From: Paenibacillus aceti
GTDB taxonomy: Bacteria > Bacillota > Bacilli > Paenibacillales > Paenibacillaceae
Direction of reading: 5' to 3'
DNA length: 64,000 nucleotides
Assembly (NCBI RefSeq): GCF_003614185.1
Contig: NZ_KZ987724.1
Location: forward strand, 3,287,319-3,351,318
Made by a program: the position numbers and the translations under genes. The first letter of the stretch is position 1; each line of letters begins with the position of its first letter. Shown here piece after piece: positions 8,788-16,533 of the stretch. The notes beneath the pieces were generated by a model. The model did not search any database and was not told where the DNA came from. It saw only the letters and a list, made by a program, of their open reading frames with translations.

Positions 8788-11700
8788 TTAAGCTCCCGGC
8801 TGCTCGGTCAGGCTCTCTTTAACGAAAGCCTCCTCGCGCGCCACGACAGTATATAGATGGTCTCCCACCTTAACTACGCTGCCTACAGGAACAATCGCCT
8901 TCTGACCTAAAGAGACGGTTACACGATTAGCATAAACTGGCTTCTGCCCGTTATTATCGATGCCAGCCCCGTTCTTGTCCTTGGCTTCAGCTGAATCAAC
9001 GCCATTTACCGCAGTTTTATCTGACGCACCATCCGACTCATTATCTGAAGCTGCGTTTCCCGCGGTATCCTTCGTAGCTGAACCAGACTTATCGGCTCCG
9101 TTTCCTGCTTTCGTCCCCTTTTCGGCCTCTGCTCCTTTTTCAGCTTTTGTCCCTTTTTCAGTTCCAGTATCCTGTTTAGCAACCGTGCCTTTTGGGGCTT
9201 CTATACCGTCCGTATCTGCGCCATCCGTATCTTTTGACGCGACTCCGTCCGATCCATTCCCAGCTGAGCCTTTTTCACCTTTATCCAGTCCAGCCGCTTG
9301 TCCGCCCGCGGGAACCTTATCGCCAGCCTGACTCTTGTCCGAATTCTCTCCAGACATTTCGCCCGCTGCACCGCCTGCACCCGCTCCATCGCTCGGGTTG
9401 TTCGAACTGCCCGGATCCCCTGGATGATCCACACCATCTCCACTGGAATCTCCGCCACTGCCACCGATCCCGTCCACATCATCCGCACAGCTAGCTGTAA
9501 ACTTCAAATTTGCAAACTGCTGAACCGCCTGATCTGGCGACTCGATCTCCAGCGCTGAAGGAGCGAAGGCTTTGCACTTCTGCGCCTCAGCAAACTGGAA
9601 TACGAGCGAGGTCGTCTCCGCTCCATCGAGACCTGTCACATTTTCCGCATAGACGAGCACGTTGGGCTCTACCTCTGCATTTAACGGAGGAGTGGCCTCC
9701 ACAGACGGCTTGGAACCGCCGAGCAGCCCTTGCTGCTGCATCACCAAAATACCTGTAAGTACCACGAGACTAGCCACCAGAACAAGCGCAGTCACTCTGA
9801 CCTTTTTCCCGTTCTTCGCCAGAAATCGCTTGAGCGGCGAGGATAACTCCAGGCGTATTTTCGCGAATACCGCGGCCATCGGCGCCCCCGCCTTATCGAA
9901 ATAGCGGGTCCGGTAATCCCGGCTCTTGAATGCATTAGGATCATGCTTCTTGAAATAATTCAGCAAAGCAGCTGTGTAGGCTGGAGCAATTCCACGAGAA
10001 TTAGCAAATAACTCCTGCCCCTGCGACCAGAGTATGAATTCATAGATTACCTCCGGACTCTTCGCATGCTGCTGCAGATAGTTTAACAAAGCGGCATAGT
10101 CCATATTGCCGTTTTTGGGGGTGTAAAAGGCCAGAATGATCTTGCAGAACTGCGTTAGCTCAACCATCGATTGCAGCCATTCCCTCCCTAACTGCTGCAT
10201 CTGCTTCACATCTGCTGAAGGCAAGCCATTAAAGATATCTTCTGTTACCTCCCGCTGAGCGAACCACTCATATAAGGCTTGCAGCATATCGACATGCCTG
10301 CGCTGTTTGTCCTCAAGCAGCAGCCCTTCAAAAGCGTCCGGCCGCGCCAGAAAATCAGCCGTCGTAATCTGCTCGAAGGTCAGCTTGTCCAGCTTCAGCT
10401 CGTCCAGCAGCACCCGCTTGGCCGCAAGGGCGATATCGCCTGCGAGCTCGGAGTCCGCCAGAGTCATCCCGCGGTCGCCCACCGGGGTTCTCCCCCACTT
10501 GCGGACATTGTCCAGCACCATATGCACGGCGGGCAGCAACTGCTGTTCCTTCCGCAGCTTATCCTTCAAGCTGGCTACCGCATATTCCTTGAACGCCGTA
10601 TTCCGCAGCACATCAGGATGAGTGATGGCCCAGCTATGCACCACGTTTAATACTTCGCGCGCTCCGCTTGCTTCTGTAAATTTATTTTGAATAAAAGGAT
10701 CGAATAAGGCATGCTCCAACTCATTGTGCTTCATTACCAGATCAAAAAAAGCTCTGCTCAATTCAGGCTGGCTCTCCACCAAACTATATAACGGACGAGC
10801 CAATTCAACCTTGCCCCCGGCCAGGGCGTTATTGATGGCATGGATCAAATAATTAATCAGCTTGATTCCATAGCTCCGGCTATCGAGCTGATAATAATCC
10901 CGGAAGCATTCCACTACACTTAGCTCAGCCATGTTCCGCAGCTTCACCGCATCAAACTCGCGGTCAAAAGCAGCGAGAAATATATCATTGAGCCGTATTC
11001 TCGAATCCAGCGCTCCCGCAGGCTCCAGGTAGTTAAGCAAGCCACGCAACACCGTAACTTTATGGGCCTCATACAGGTCCCAATCCCCGGCTTCGATCTG
11101 GTAGAATACAGACAGCTCATGATAGCTGGACAGCAGCGTCCGGCGCTGCGAATCCATACCTGCCAGCATCTCATCTGCGAAGCGATGGAATTCCTCCAAA
11201 CGCTCGAGATCGCCTATAGACCTCCAGACCATGTCGAGATATGGCTGCCGTCCTTCATCCAGCTCATCCTGGGGCACGCGGCCGATAGAGAGATCGAACA
11301 CATAATCTTTCTCAATCTCGCGATCATTCGGGCGAATGCTGCCGCGCTCCACAAATTGCAGGTGGATAAACTTGCGGCTCTTCGGCTCCTTCGCATAAGT
11401 GATAAAGCCGAGGCGACGGCGCAGCTCGAATGGCAAGCAGGCAAATAGCACCTGAAGCAACGCCGAGGCCGAGGCGGGAATCTGCTCTGCCGGAACATCC
11501 AGCGCGACATAGACCTTCTTCCGTCCCTCGCCAACCGCAGTCATGACAGCGAACAGGAGCTGCTTGAACGTCTTCTCGTCCAGCTTCAGCTCATGCAGCA
11601 GCTTCTCAGCCATCAGACGTGGCAGACCCATCTGCGCATAACGCGGATTCTGCGGAATATCCTCCAGCTCCGGCAGCTGTCGGCCGATCTCGGGGACATA

Positions 11701-12102
11701 CATTTCCGCGAACGCCGCTTCAAGATACTCACGATAATGGGTGACGATCTCATCTTGCCGCGCAGCTGGTATGACATAGTTATGTGTCAGAAAAGCGCTG
11801 CGCAGACCGGTGAAATCAGCCGACTGGTGAATACTGCGGCCCAGCACGGTATCCCCATTCTCCGCATGGAATAAATGGAGGGCCGGCGGGAAGCTTGCGT
11901 CATCCTTCTCTCCCCGGGAGACAAGCTCTGCTGGCGCATCATATCCGCAGAATGGATGCAGTTGCTTTTTGATAAACACCGCATCCAGTCCATCCGAGAC
12001 CGCCACTGTGTCAAAGCCTTCCGTCGAACGGAAAATACCGCTCCGCTCCCGGGTGTAGATTTGCTGTTGGATCAAGTCAGGGGATGATCGCCTTATACTC
12101 AA
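8788..12102 (-). CDS. GTPase-associated protein 1 (GAP1)-like membrane protein with low-complexity tail
   Basis: This is a 1104-aa protein of unknown activity. Its N terminus (QQQIYTRERSGIFRSTEGFD, then VSDGLD and FIKKQLHPFCGYDAP) resembles, from memory, the N-terminal domain Pfam calls GAP1-N2, found beside bacterial TRAFAC GTPases. A long helical middle region follows. A single membrane segment lies near residues 769-785, preceded by a basic stretch (RFLAKNGKKVR), so the first 770 residues should be cytoplasmic. The outer part is a Gly/Asp/Ser/Lys/Ala-rich low-complexity tail (about 870-1050, with EKGTKAEKGAEAEKGTK repeats) ending in a small beta-rich domain (VTVSLGQKAIVPVGSVVKVG). The start is a TTG that overlaps the TGA of the upstream GTPase gene, so the two are translationally coupled. 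It is the last gene of the arm. Confidence 0.7.
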   Translation of the reverse strand: MSIRRSSPDLIQQQIYTRERSGIFRSTEGFDTVAVSDGLDAVFIKKQLHPFCGYDAPAELVSRGEKDDASFPPALHLFHAENGDTVLGRSIHQSADFTGLRSAFLTHNYVIPAARQDEIVTHYREYLEAAFAEMYVPEIGRQLPELEDIPQNPRYAQMGLPRLMAEKLLHELKLDEKTFKQLLFAVMTAVGEGRKKVYVALDVPAEQIPASASALLQVLFACLPFELRRRLGFITYAKEPKSRKFIHLQFVERGSIRPNDREIEKDYVFDLSIGRVPQDELDEGRQPYLDMVWRSIGDLERLEEFHRFADEMLAGMDSQRRTLLSSYHELSVFYQIEAGDWDLYEAHKVTVLRGLLNYLEPAGALDSRIRLNDIFLAAFDREFDAVKLRNMAELSVVECFRDYYQLDSRSYGIKLINYLIHAINNALAGGKVELARPLYSLVESQPELSRAFFDLVMKHNELEHALFDPFIQNKFTEASGAREVLNVVHSWAITHPDVLRNTAFKEYAVASLKDKLRKEQQLLPAVHMVLDNVRKWGRTPVGDRGMTLADSELAGDIALAAKRVLLDELKLDKLTFEQITTADFLARPDAFEGLLLEDKQRRHVDMLQALYEWFAQREVTEDIFNGLPSADVKQMQQLGREWLQSMVELTQFCKIILAFYTPKNGNMDYAALLNYLQQHAKSPEVIYEFILWSQGQELFANSRGIAPAYTAALLNYFKKHDPNAFKSRDYRTRYFDKAGAPMAAVFAKIRLELSSPLKRFLAKNGKKVRVTALVLVASLVVLTGILVMQQQGLLGGSKPSVEATPPLNAEVEPNVLVYAENVTGLDGAETTSLVFQFAEAQKCKAFAPSALEIESPDQAVQQFANLKFTASCADDVDGIGGSGGDSSGDGVDHPGDPGSSNNPSDGAGAGGAAGEMSGENSDKSQAGDKVPAGGQAAGLDKGEKGSAGNGSDGVASKDTDGADTDGIEAPKGTVAKQDTGTEKGTKAEKGAEAEKGTKAGNGADKSGSATKDTAGNAASDNESDGASDKTAVNGVDSAEAKDKNGAGIDNNGQKPVYANRVTVSLGQKAIVPVGSVVKVGDHLYTVVAREEAFVKESLTEQPGA

Positions 12103-13361
12103 AACGCCTCTCTCCCCTCAATATAGTTCAGCTTATACAGCAGCCAAATGAACGGTTCATCCACGCGAATCGGCTGCACCACGTCCTGCAGCTTCTGGTC
12201 TATCGGGTTGCTGCCGAGCGCAGATACTGCGAAATATCCCGTATCCTTAAAATATACGTCCATCGTCCCTTTGAAAGGGCGATCCACCTTTTCGATAAAA
12301 CGGCGAATTTCCCCGTCGATATTCTCGAACTCGGTCAAATTGAAATATTTACGATGCACAGCATTGTTAAATATATTACTATTCGACTTGATATACTCTC
12401 CTTCTTCATCCTTCAAGACATGCAGCATATCACTCTTCGTCAGCACTACCGCCGTCGGGATATCCGTCTTGTTCTGCTCCTCATAAGCGATGAAATCACC
12501 GAACATAGTCAGCACGACATCCCGCGGTTCATCATACTGCGATACCCATTCCCCCGGCTTGTCGCCGACATTAATGCGAATCTTCTCGCGGATCGAACGG
12601 ATCTGCAGCGGGTCCACCATGAACAGCAGACCTGAAGAATTCTTGATATGCTGCCCCTGCAGGCCCAGATAGTCCTGATCGACCATACCCTCTCCGGCGA
12701 CATCGAAAAAGACCAGCGTCAGCGGCGGTTTCGACTCATCCTTGAACACGAATTGGAAAATAAACGGCTCCTGCATCTTCTCCTTCTGCGTGGAGGCCAG
12801 CAAATCACCGCGTTCAAACAACGGCTCCTCATACATCGTGCGGAATTTGCGGCTGATCTCCGCATTGAGCGGCATGCAGGCCGCATCGAAATGATCGGCC
12901 GTCGTATTCTGGAGTGTATGAATCAATGAAGTCATATACACGGATTTCCCCACTTGGGAAGCACCGACGATCGAAATAATGTTGCTCGGCACTTTGCCTG
13001 CGGTCACCGGCAATTCATTATGGCAATGCGGACATAATCTCCGCTTGGTCACCTCGCCATAACGGTCATTCAGCCCGATCAAAACATGATCGGAATAGAT
13101 CAAATGCTCAGGCGGTACATCCTGGGGCCGCAGCACCGCCTCCATATCGTACACCGTATCCAGTCCGAACCGCTCCCGATATCTGTTCAGTTCCTCATCT
13201 TCGCCCAGCGCATAATCCTCATCATCCTCACGGTAATGAGTCGCCCGGAAGACCACCTGATCCGGGGTGAATTTGCTGAAACAGTACGGACAGACAATAT
13301 CATAAAATAACGGCCGCGGCTCGGCCTGCGGTTTCCTTTTGAATAGATCTAAGAAGCCCAT
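12099..13361 (-). CDS. Zinc-ribbon TRAFAC-type GTPase of a GTPase/tubulin/vWA system
   Basis: The 420-aa protein has two CxxC knuckles, CPYC at residues 24-27 and CPHC at 110-113, with an acidic insert (residues 45-57) between them. A GTPase core follows: G1 GASQVGKS at 133-140, G3 DVAGEG in FFDVAGEGMVDQDYLG, and G4 TKSD in VVLTKSDMLHVL. This fits the double-GTPase-like (DO-GTPase) proteins seen with GAP1 partners. The knuckles probably form one split zinc ribbon for partner or membrane-complex binding. No membrane helix is seen, so it should be cytoplasmic. It has an AGGAGG site 8 nt before ATG 13361 and overlaps the GAP1-like gene by 4 nt, which argues for a stable complex. No effector domain with known enzymatic toxicity is visible. 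Confidence 0.8.
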   Translation of the reverse strand: MGFLDLFKRKPQAEPRPLFYDIVCPYCFSKFTPDQVVFRATHYREDDEDYALGEDEELNRYRERFGLDTVYDMEAVLRPQDVPPEHLIYSDHVLIGLNDRYGEVTKRRLCPHCHNELPVTAGKVPSNIISIVGASQVGKSVYMTSLIHTLQNTTADHFDAACMPLNAEISRKFRTMYEEPLFERGDLLASTQKEKMQEPFIFQFVFKDESKPPLTLVFFDVAGEGMVDQDYLGLQGQHIKNSSGLLFMVDPLQIRSIREKIRINVGDKPGEWVSQYDEPRDVVLTMFGDFIAYEEQNKTDIPTAVVLTKSDMLHVLKDEEGEYIKSNSNIFNNAVHRKYFNLTEFENIDGEIRRFIEKVDRPFKGTMDVYFKDTGYFAVSALGSNPIDQKLQDVVQPIRVDEPFIWLLYKLNYIEGREAF

Positions 13362-13389
13362 CGTTCATTCCTCCTCGCTAGCAGTGCAT

Positions 13390-14037
13390 TTATTCCGGGA
13401 TCAGCTCAAAGAAGCGGCCATACCTGCGCCCATCCGTAAAGAATAGCCGCACATAATCGTTCTTGCCGACCTCGATAGGCGGCAACGTGCTTCTTCCCGC
13501 CGGGAAATCCCGGAGAAAAGGATACACCGTCCCGTCTTCAATGCTTGCCGGATAGCTGTCCTGCTTCTTCACATAGCATAAAACTTCCTTAGGGACCTCT
13601 ATCTCGGCTAGCACCGAGATTTGCACTGTTTTATATTTACGCAACAAGCTGCTCTTCTGCCGGATCGAATAACGGATCTTGGCCCGTCCAGTGCTGATCT
13701 CCACCGTATTCTCCGCCCCCGGCTGACGAATAAGCAGCTTCTCCCCGTTCTCCATCATGCAGGCATATACGGTGTAGACCACCAGACCGACCTTGTCGAT
13801 CCGGTCACGGTACCCGCCCGCTGCCTTATACTCTTCGCGCGTATACAGTCTCAGACCCTCGCTCGGGGATGGATATTCATCCATCCCGTACGATCCGCGA
13901 TCCGCTGATCGCTCCTCGATATAGACCGCCTGCAATCCATCTGGCCATTGCCAGCGGAGCAAACAATGATCCTCATCGAGCTTGTAGCTCAGCCCTGTGA
14001 TGAGCGGCAAGCCGTCCTCAGCATCAATATAACGCAT
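13390..14037 (-). CDS. Uncharacterised 215-aa beta-rich protein of the GTPase/tubulin system
   Basis: No family is recognised. The protein lacks a signal peptide and membrane helices. It alternates short hydrophobic strands with polar turns (CLLRWQWPDGLQAVYIEER, GLVVYTVYACM, YVRLFFTDGRRYGRFFELI), which suggests one or two beta-sandwich domains of the fibronectin type. The gene lies 27 nt before the GTPase and 20 nt after the second vWA gene in the same direction, with an AAGGGGG site before ATG 14037. It is therefore part of the operon and probably a scaffold or adaptor of the complex. This role is inferred from context only. Confidence 0.65.
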   Translation of the reverse strand: MRYIDAEDGLPLITGLSYKLDEDHCLLRWQWPDGLQAVYIEERSADRGSYGMDEYPSPSEGLRLYTREEYKAAGGYRDRIDKVGLVVYTVYACMMENGEKLLIRQPGAENTVEISTGRAKIRYSIRQKSSLLRKYKTVQISVLAEIEVPKEVLCYVKKQDSYPASIEDGTVYPFLRDFPAGRSTLPPIEVGKNDYVRLFFTDGRRYGRFFELIPE

Positions 14038-14057
14038 CGCTTCGCCCCCTTACGCCT

Positions 14058-15344
14058 TTAAAATCCTCTGCTGTTCCGGTCCCTGGCAGGCTCTGTATAT
14101 CCTGCTCCAGCATTCCTCACCGCAGCTCCTCTACGGCGAATTCCGGTTCGTACAGCATTCTCATGCATCGGCACCACGACCGTGAACATCGTCGTGACCG
14201 CTGCCAGAACCAGACAGGCGAGCAAGCGGATCATCACATCGCCGATAAAGCTGCCATTCAGGCCGAATTCCAGCAGCAGACCAGCAAGCAGGCCGGATAC
14301 AGCGCCGCCGATCGTGAAGCTCTTAGCCAAATAGCGATTATCGAACATGAGACCCAGAGATAAGCCGATAAGTGCCCCGAGCAGCAGAACGAGTACAATT
14401 CTCAGAATCATGTAATAAACGCTGTTCTCCATCATCCCGGTGCGTTCCGTAACTAATGTACGATCATCCAGATTGTCATAAATTTGCCGGAAAACAAAGG
14501 ACAGATTCTTCGCATCGGCCTCGTCATAATACCGTCCTCCCGTCTCGCTGGCGATATCCTTAAGCAGAGTGGCCCCTGCGGAATTTCCATATCGGCTAAG
14601 TCCAAGACCCACTGTGTTGATAACGACTCCCCGCTCCTGATAATCCGCTAGAACTTCGGCCGTATTCACATCGCTGAAGCCATCAGACAGCAGCACAGCC
14701 ATCGCTCCTTTGGAGCTGTTCAGCCCTTTCAGCTGATCCATCCCCAATTCCAGAGCCGAGGCGATATCCGTACCAGCATTCGTCGGCTCCAGCGCATCGA
14801 TAGCCGCATATACTTCATCCTTCACCCCTTGACCCTTAACCTGGACAAAAGGCTGGATTAACTCAGGTGCGTCATTGAATACAATAACGGATACCTGCTT
14901 ACTGCTATCCATCTGCTCCACGAATGATTTGGCCGCTTCATAACGCAGATCCTCCGGGTCCGTCTCCAGCATACTGCCGGAGTTATCAATGATCAGCACG
15001 ATGTCCTTGGTCGTCTTGGCACGGCCGACATTCAGTTCATATAAGAATTCAAAGGCCGTTCCAGCCAGAAGCAGCATCACCAGTGTAGCCGGGATTAACA
15101 GCTTCCAGGAGGTCCCCATATACCTTTGCCGCCAGGATGCTCCGTTCAACCGCGGAGAGATCATCTCCGCGATCAGGCAGAATAGCCCGATCGATAGGGC
15201 AAGTATGCCGAAATACAGACCGATCAATAAGATTTCCGGCATCCGGCCAGAGAGTCTGCCTAACAGTACCTCGCCGATTACGAACCCGACCGCCCCGCCA
15301 ATAAGGCTGAATAGCACCAATAGCCAGTTAATTTTACGCTGCAT
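14058..15344 (-). CDS. Membrane vWA-domain protein (second vWA of the system)
   Basis: In this 428-aa protein three N-terminal membrane segments (about 7-27, 38-60 and 82-103) precede a von Willebrand A domain. The MIDAS starts DNSGS at 120-124, and later parts include GTDIAS and VLLSDGFSD. Three more hydrophobic segments follow from about residue 315 to 400, then a basic cytoplasmic tail. The positive-inside rule (basic loop before the third segment) puts the vWA domain outside the cytoplasmic membrane. vWA domains bind ligands through a MIDAS-held metal. The gene lies between the IS30 copy and the 215-aa gene. An AGGAAGGA site precedes the ATG, but the promoter side now abuts the IS element 26 bp upstream, so expression may have changed. 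Confidence 0.85.
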   Translation of the reverse strand: MQRKINWLLVLFSLIGGAVGFVIGEVLLGRLSGRMPEILLIGLYFGILALSIGLFCLIAEMISPRLNGASWRQRYMGTSWKLLIPATLVMLLLAGTAFEFLYELNVGRAKTTKDIVLIIDNSGSMLETDPEDLRYEAAKSFVEQMDSSKQVSVIVFNDAPELIQPFVQVKGQGVKDEVYAAIDALEPTNAGTDIASALELGMDQLKGLNSSKGAMAVLLSDGFSDVNTAEVLADYQERGVVINTVGLGLSRYGNSAGATLLKDIASETGGRYYDEADAKNLSFVFRQIYDNLDDRTLVTERTGMMENSVYYMILRIVLVLLLGALIGLSLGLMFDNRYLAKSFTIGGAVSGLLAGLLLEFGLNGSFIGDVMIRLLACLVLAAVTTMFTVVVPMHENAVRTGIRRRGAAVRNAGAGYTEPARDRNSRGF

Positions 15345-15370
15345 ATACGTACTTCCTTCCTACCATTTTT

Positions 15371-16460
15371 ATATGACGGATTGTCAAGGCAAGTGCGACA
15401 GTTCCTCTGAAAAAGATTCGCGAGCGGTTCTCCATCCCAGACATTTTCGTGGTCTGTGGTTAATCAGATCAAGAGCATGGTGTAAAGCCTCGTCCGTAAC
15501 TTGAGCGAAGTCCGTTCCTTTGGGAAAAAACTCTCGCAAGAGGCCGTTGGCGTTCTCATTGGAGCCTCGTTGCCAGGAGGAATACGGATCAGCAAAGTAC
15601 ACCTGTATGCTATGGGTGGCCTCCAGATTGGTGTAGCAAGCAAACTCCTTGCCACGATCTGCTGTAGCGGTTTGAAAGGCTCCGATAGGATACTCAGAAG
15701 CAACTACACCAAAAGCGATCTCCATAGACAACGCTGTGCGGTCTGGCATCCGAATGGCTTTGTACAAGCGCGTTTTACGCTCAATGAACGTAGCTACACA
15801 GCCCTTGCTTTTCCCACGGCCTGAGACCACCGTATCGAGTTCCCAATGACCAAACGTTTCCCGAGACCGTACCTCTTTGGGACGCTGAGAGATAGACTTG
15901 CCCACGGTAAACTTGCCACGCGTCTCAGCAGGCTTCTGCCGCTTGCCTTTGTGTCTGAGAACGGTGAGGATGCCTTTGGACAACAGGCCCGCGTACAGCC
16001 AGCGATAGATCGTTTTAAAGCATACGATGGCTTGCTTCTCCTGCCGAAACCGCTGTGTGATCTGCTCCGGAGACCAGGTGGCCTGAAGCTTCTCTTCGAT
16101 GACTCTAGCCAGCTCCGGCGTCCACTTGCCTTCGGGAACCGAGGTTTTACGACGCTGGGTATAGCTCTCCTGGGCTCGCTGTGCACCATAGGTCTCCTGA
16201 CCCTCGTGACGCTCCAGTTCACGGCTGATGGTGGAATGATGTCTGCCGAGCTCTCTGGCAATCGCTCTGGCACTTTTCCCCTGCTGGTGGAGGATTTCTA
16301 GCTTGCTGCGCTCGATTATGCTAAGATGTGTGTAGTTCATGGTGGATTCTCCTTGTGTGAATGTAGGGTGTAGGAACTTTCATTCTACACGAATCCGGCC
16401 ATGGGCTCTTTTTTATTTATTTCCAGCAGGTGTCGCACTTCATTTTACAATCCGTCATAT
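15371..16460 (-). mobile_element. IS30-family insertion sequence
   Basis: Terminal inverted repeats of about 30 bp bound the element: the left end starts ATATGACGGATTGT and contains AAGTGCGACA, and the right end is its reverse complement with 26 of 30 positions matching. The flanking ATAT could be either the outer end of the repeats or a 4-bp target duplication, because ATAT is its own complement. The element is about 1.09 kb with one transposase gene. It sits in the spacer between two genes of the GTPase/tubulin system and has the same orientation as the arm. Confidence 0.9.
15384..16340 (-). CDS. IS30-family transposase
   Basis: The 318-aa product is intact. An N-terminal helix-turn-helix (LSIIERSKLEILHQQGKSAR then AIARELGRHHSTISREL) is followed by a DDE catalytic domain with GHWELDTVVSG (first Asp), TADRGKEFA (second Asp) and NENANGLLREFFPKGTDF (Glu region), all IS30 hallmarks. 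The length is normal and no frameshift is seen, so the copy is probably active or recently was. Confidence 0.95.
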   Translation of the reverse strand: MNYTHLSIIERSKLEILHQQGKSARAIARELGRHHSTISRELERHEGQETYGAQRAQESYTQRRKTSVPEGKWTPELARVIEEKLQATWSPEQITQRFRQEKQAIVCFKTIYRWLYAGLLSKGILTVLRHKGKRQKPAETRGKFTVGKSISQRPKEVRSRETFGHWELDTVVSGRGKSKGCVATFIERKTRLYKAIRMPDRTALSMEIAFGVVASEYPIGAFQTATADRGKEFACYTNLEATHSIQVYFADPYSSWQRGSNENANGLLREFFPKGTDFAQVTDEALHHALDLINHRPRKCLGWRTARESFSEELSHLP

Positions 16461-16533
16461 ACATGCAAGAGCTCCTCCAATGACCCCATCATCGCAGCCA
16501 TCGGAGGGAACCACAGCAAGTCTACGCAGGCGA

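Noticed and set aside
16461-16533. A gene disrupted by the IS30 copy
   Set aside because: Joining the two flanks gives no frame that continues into the second vWA gene, so the insertion seems to lie in a spacer.
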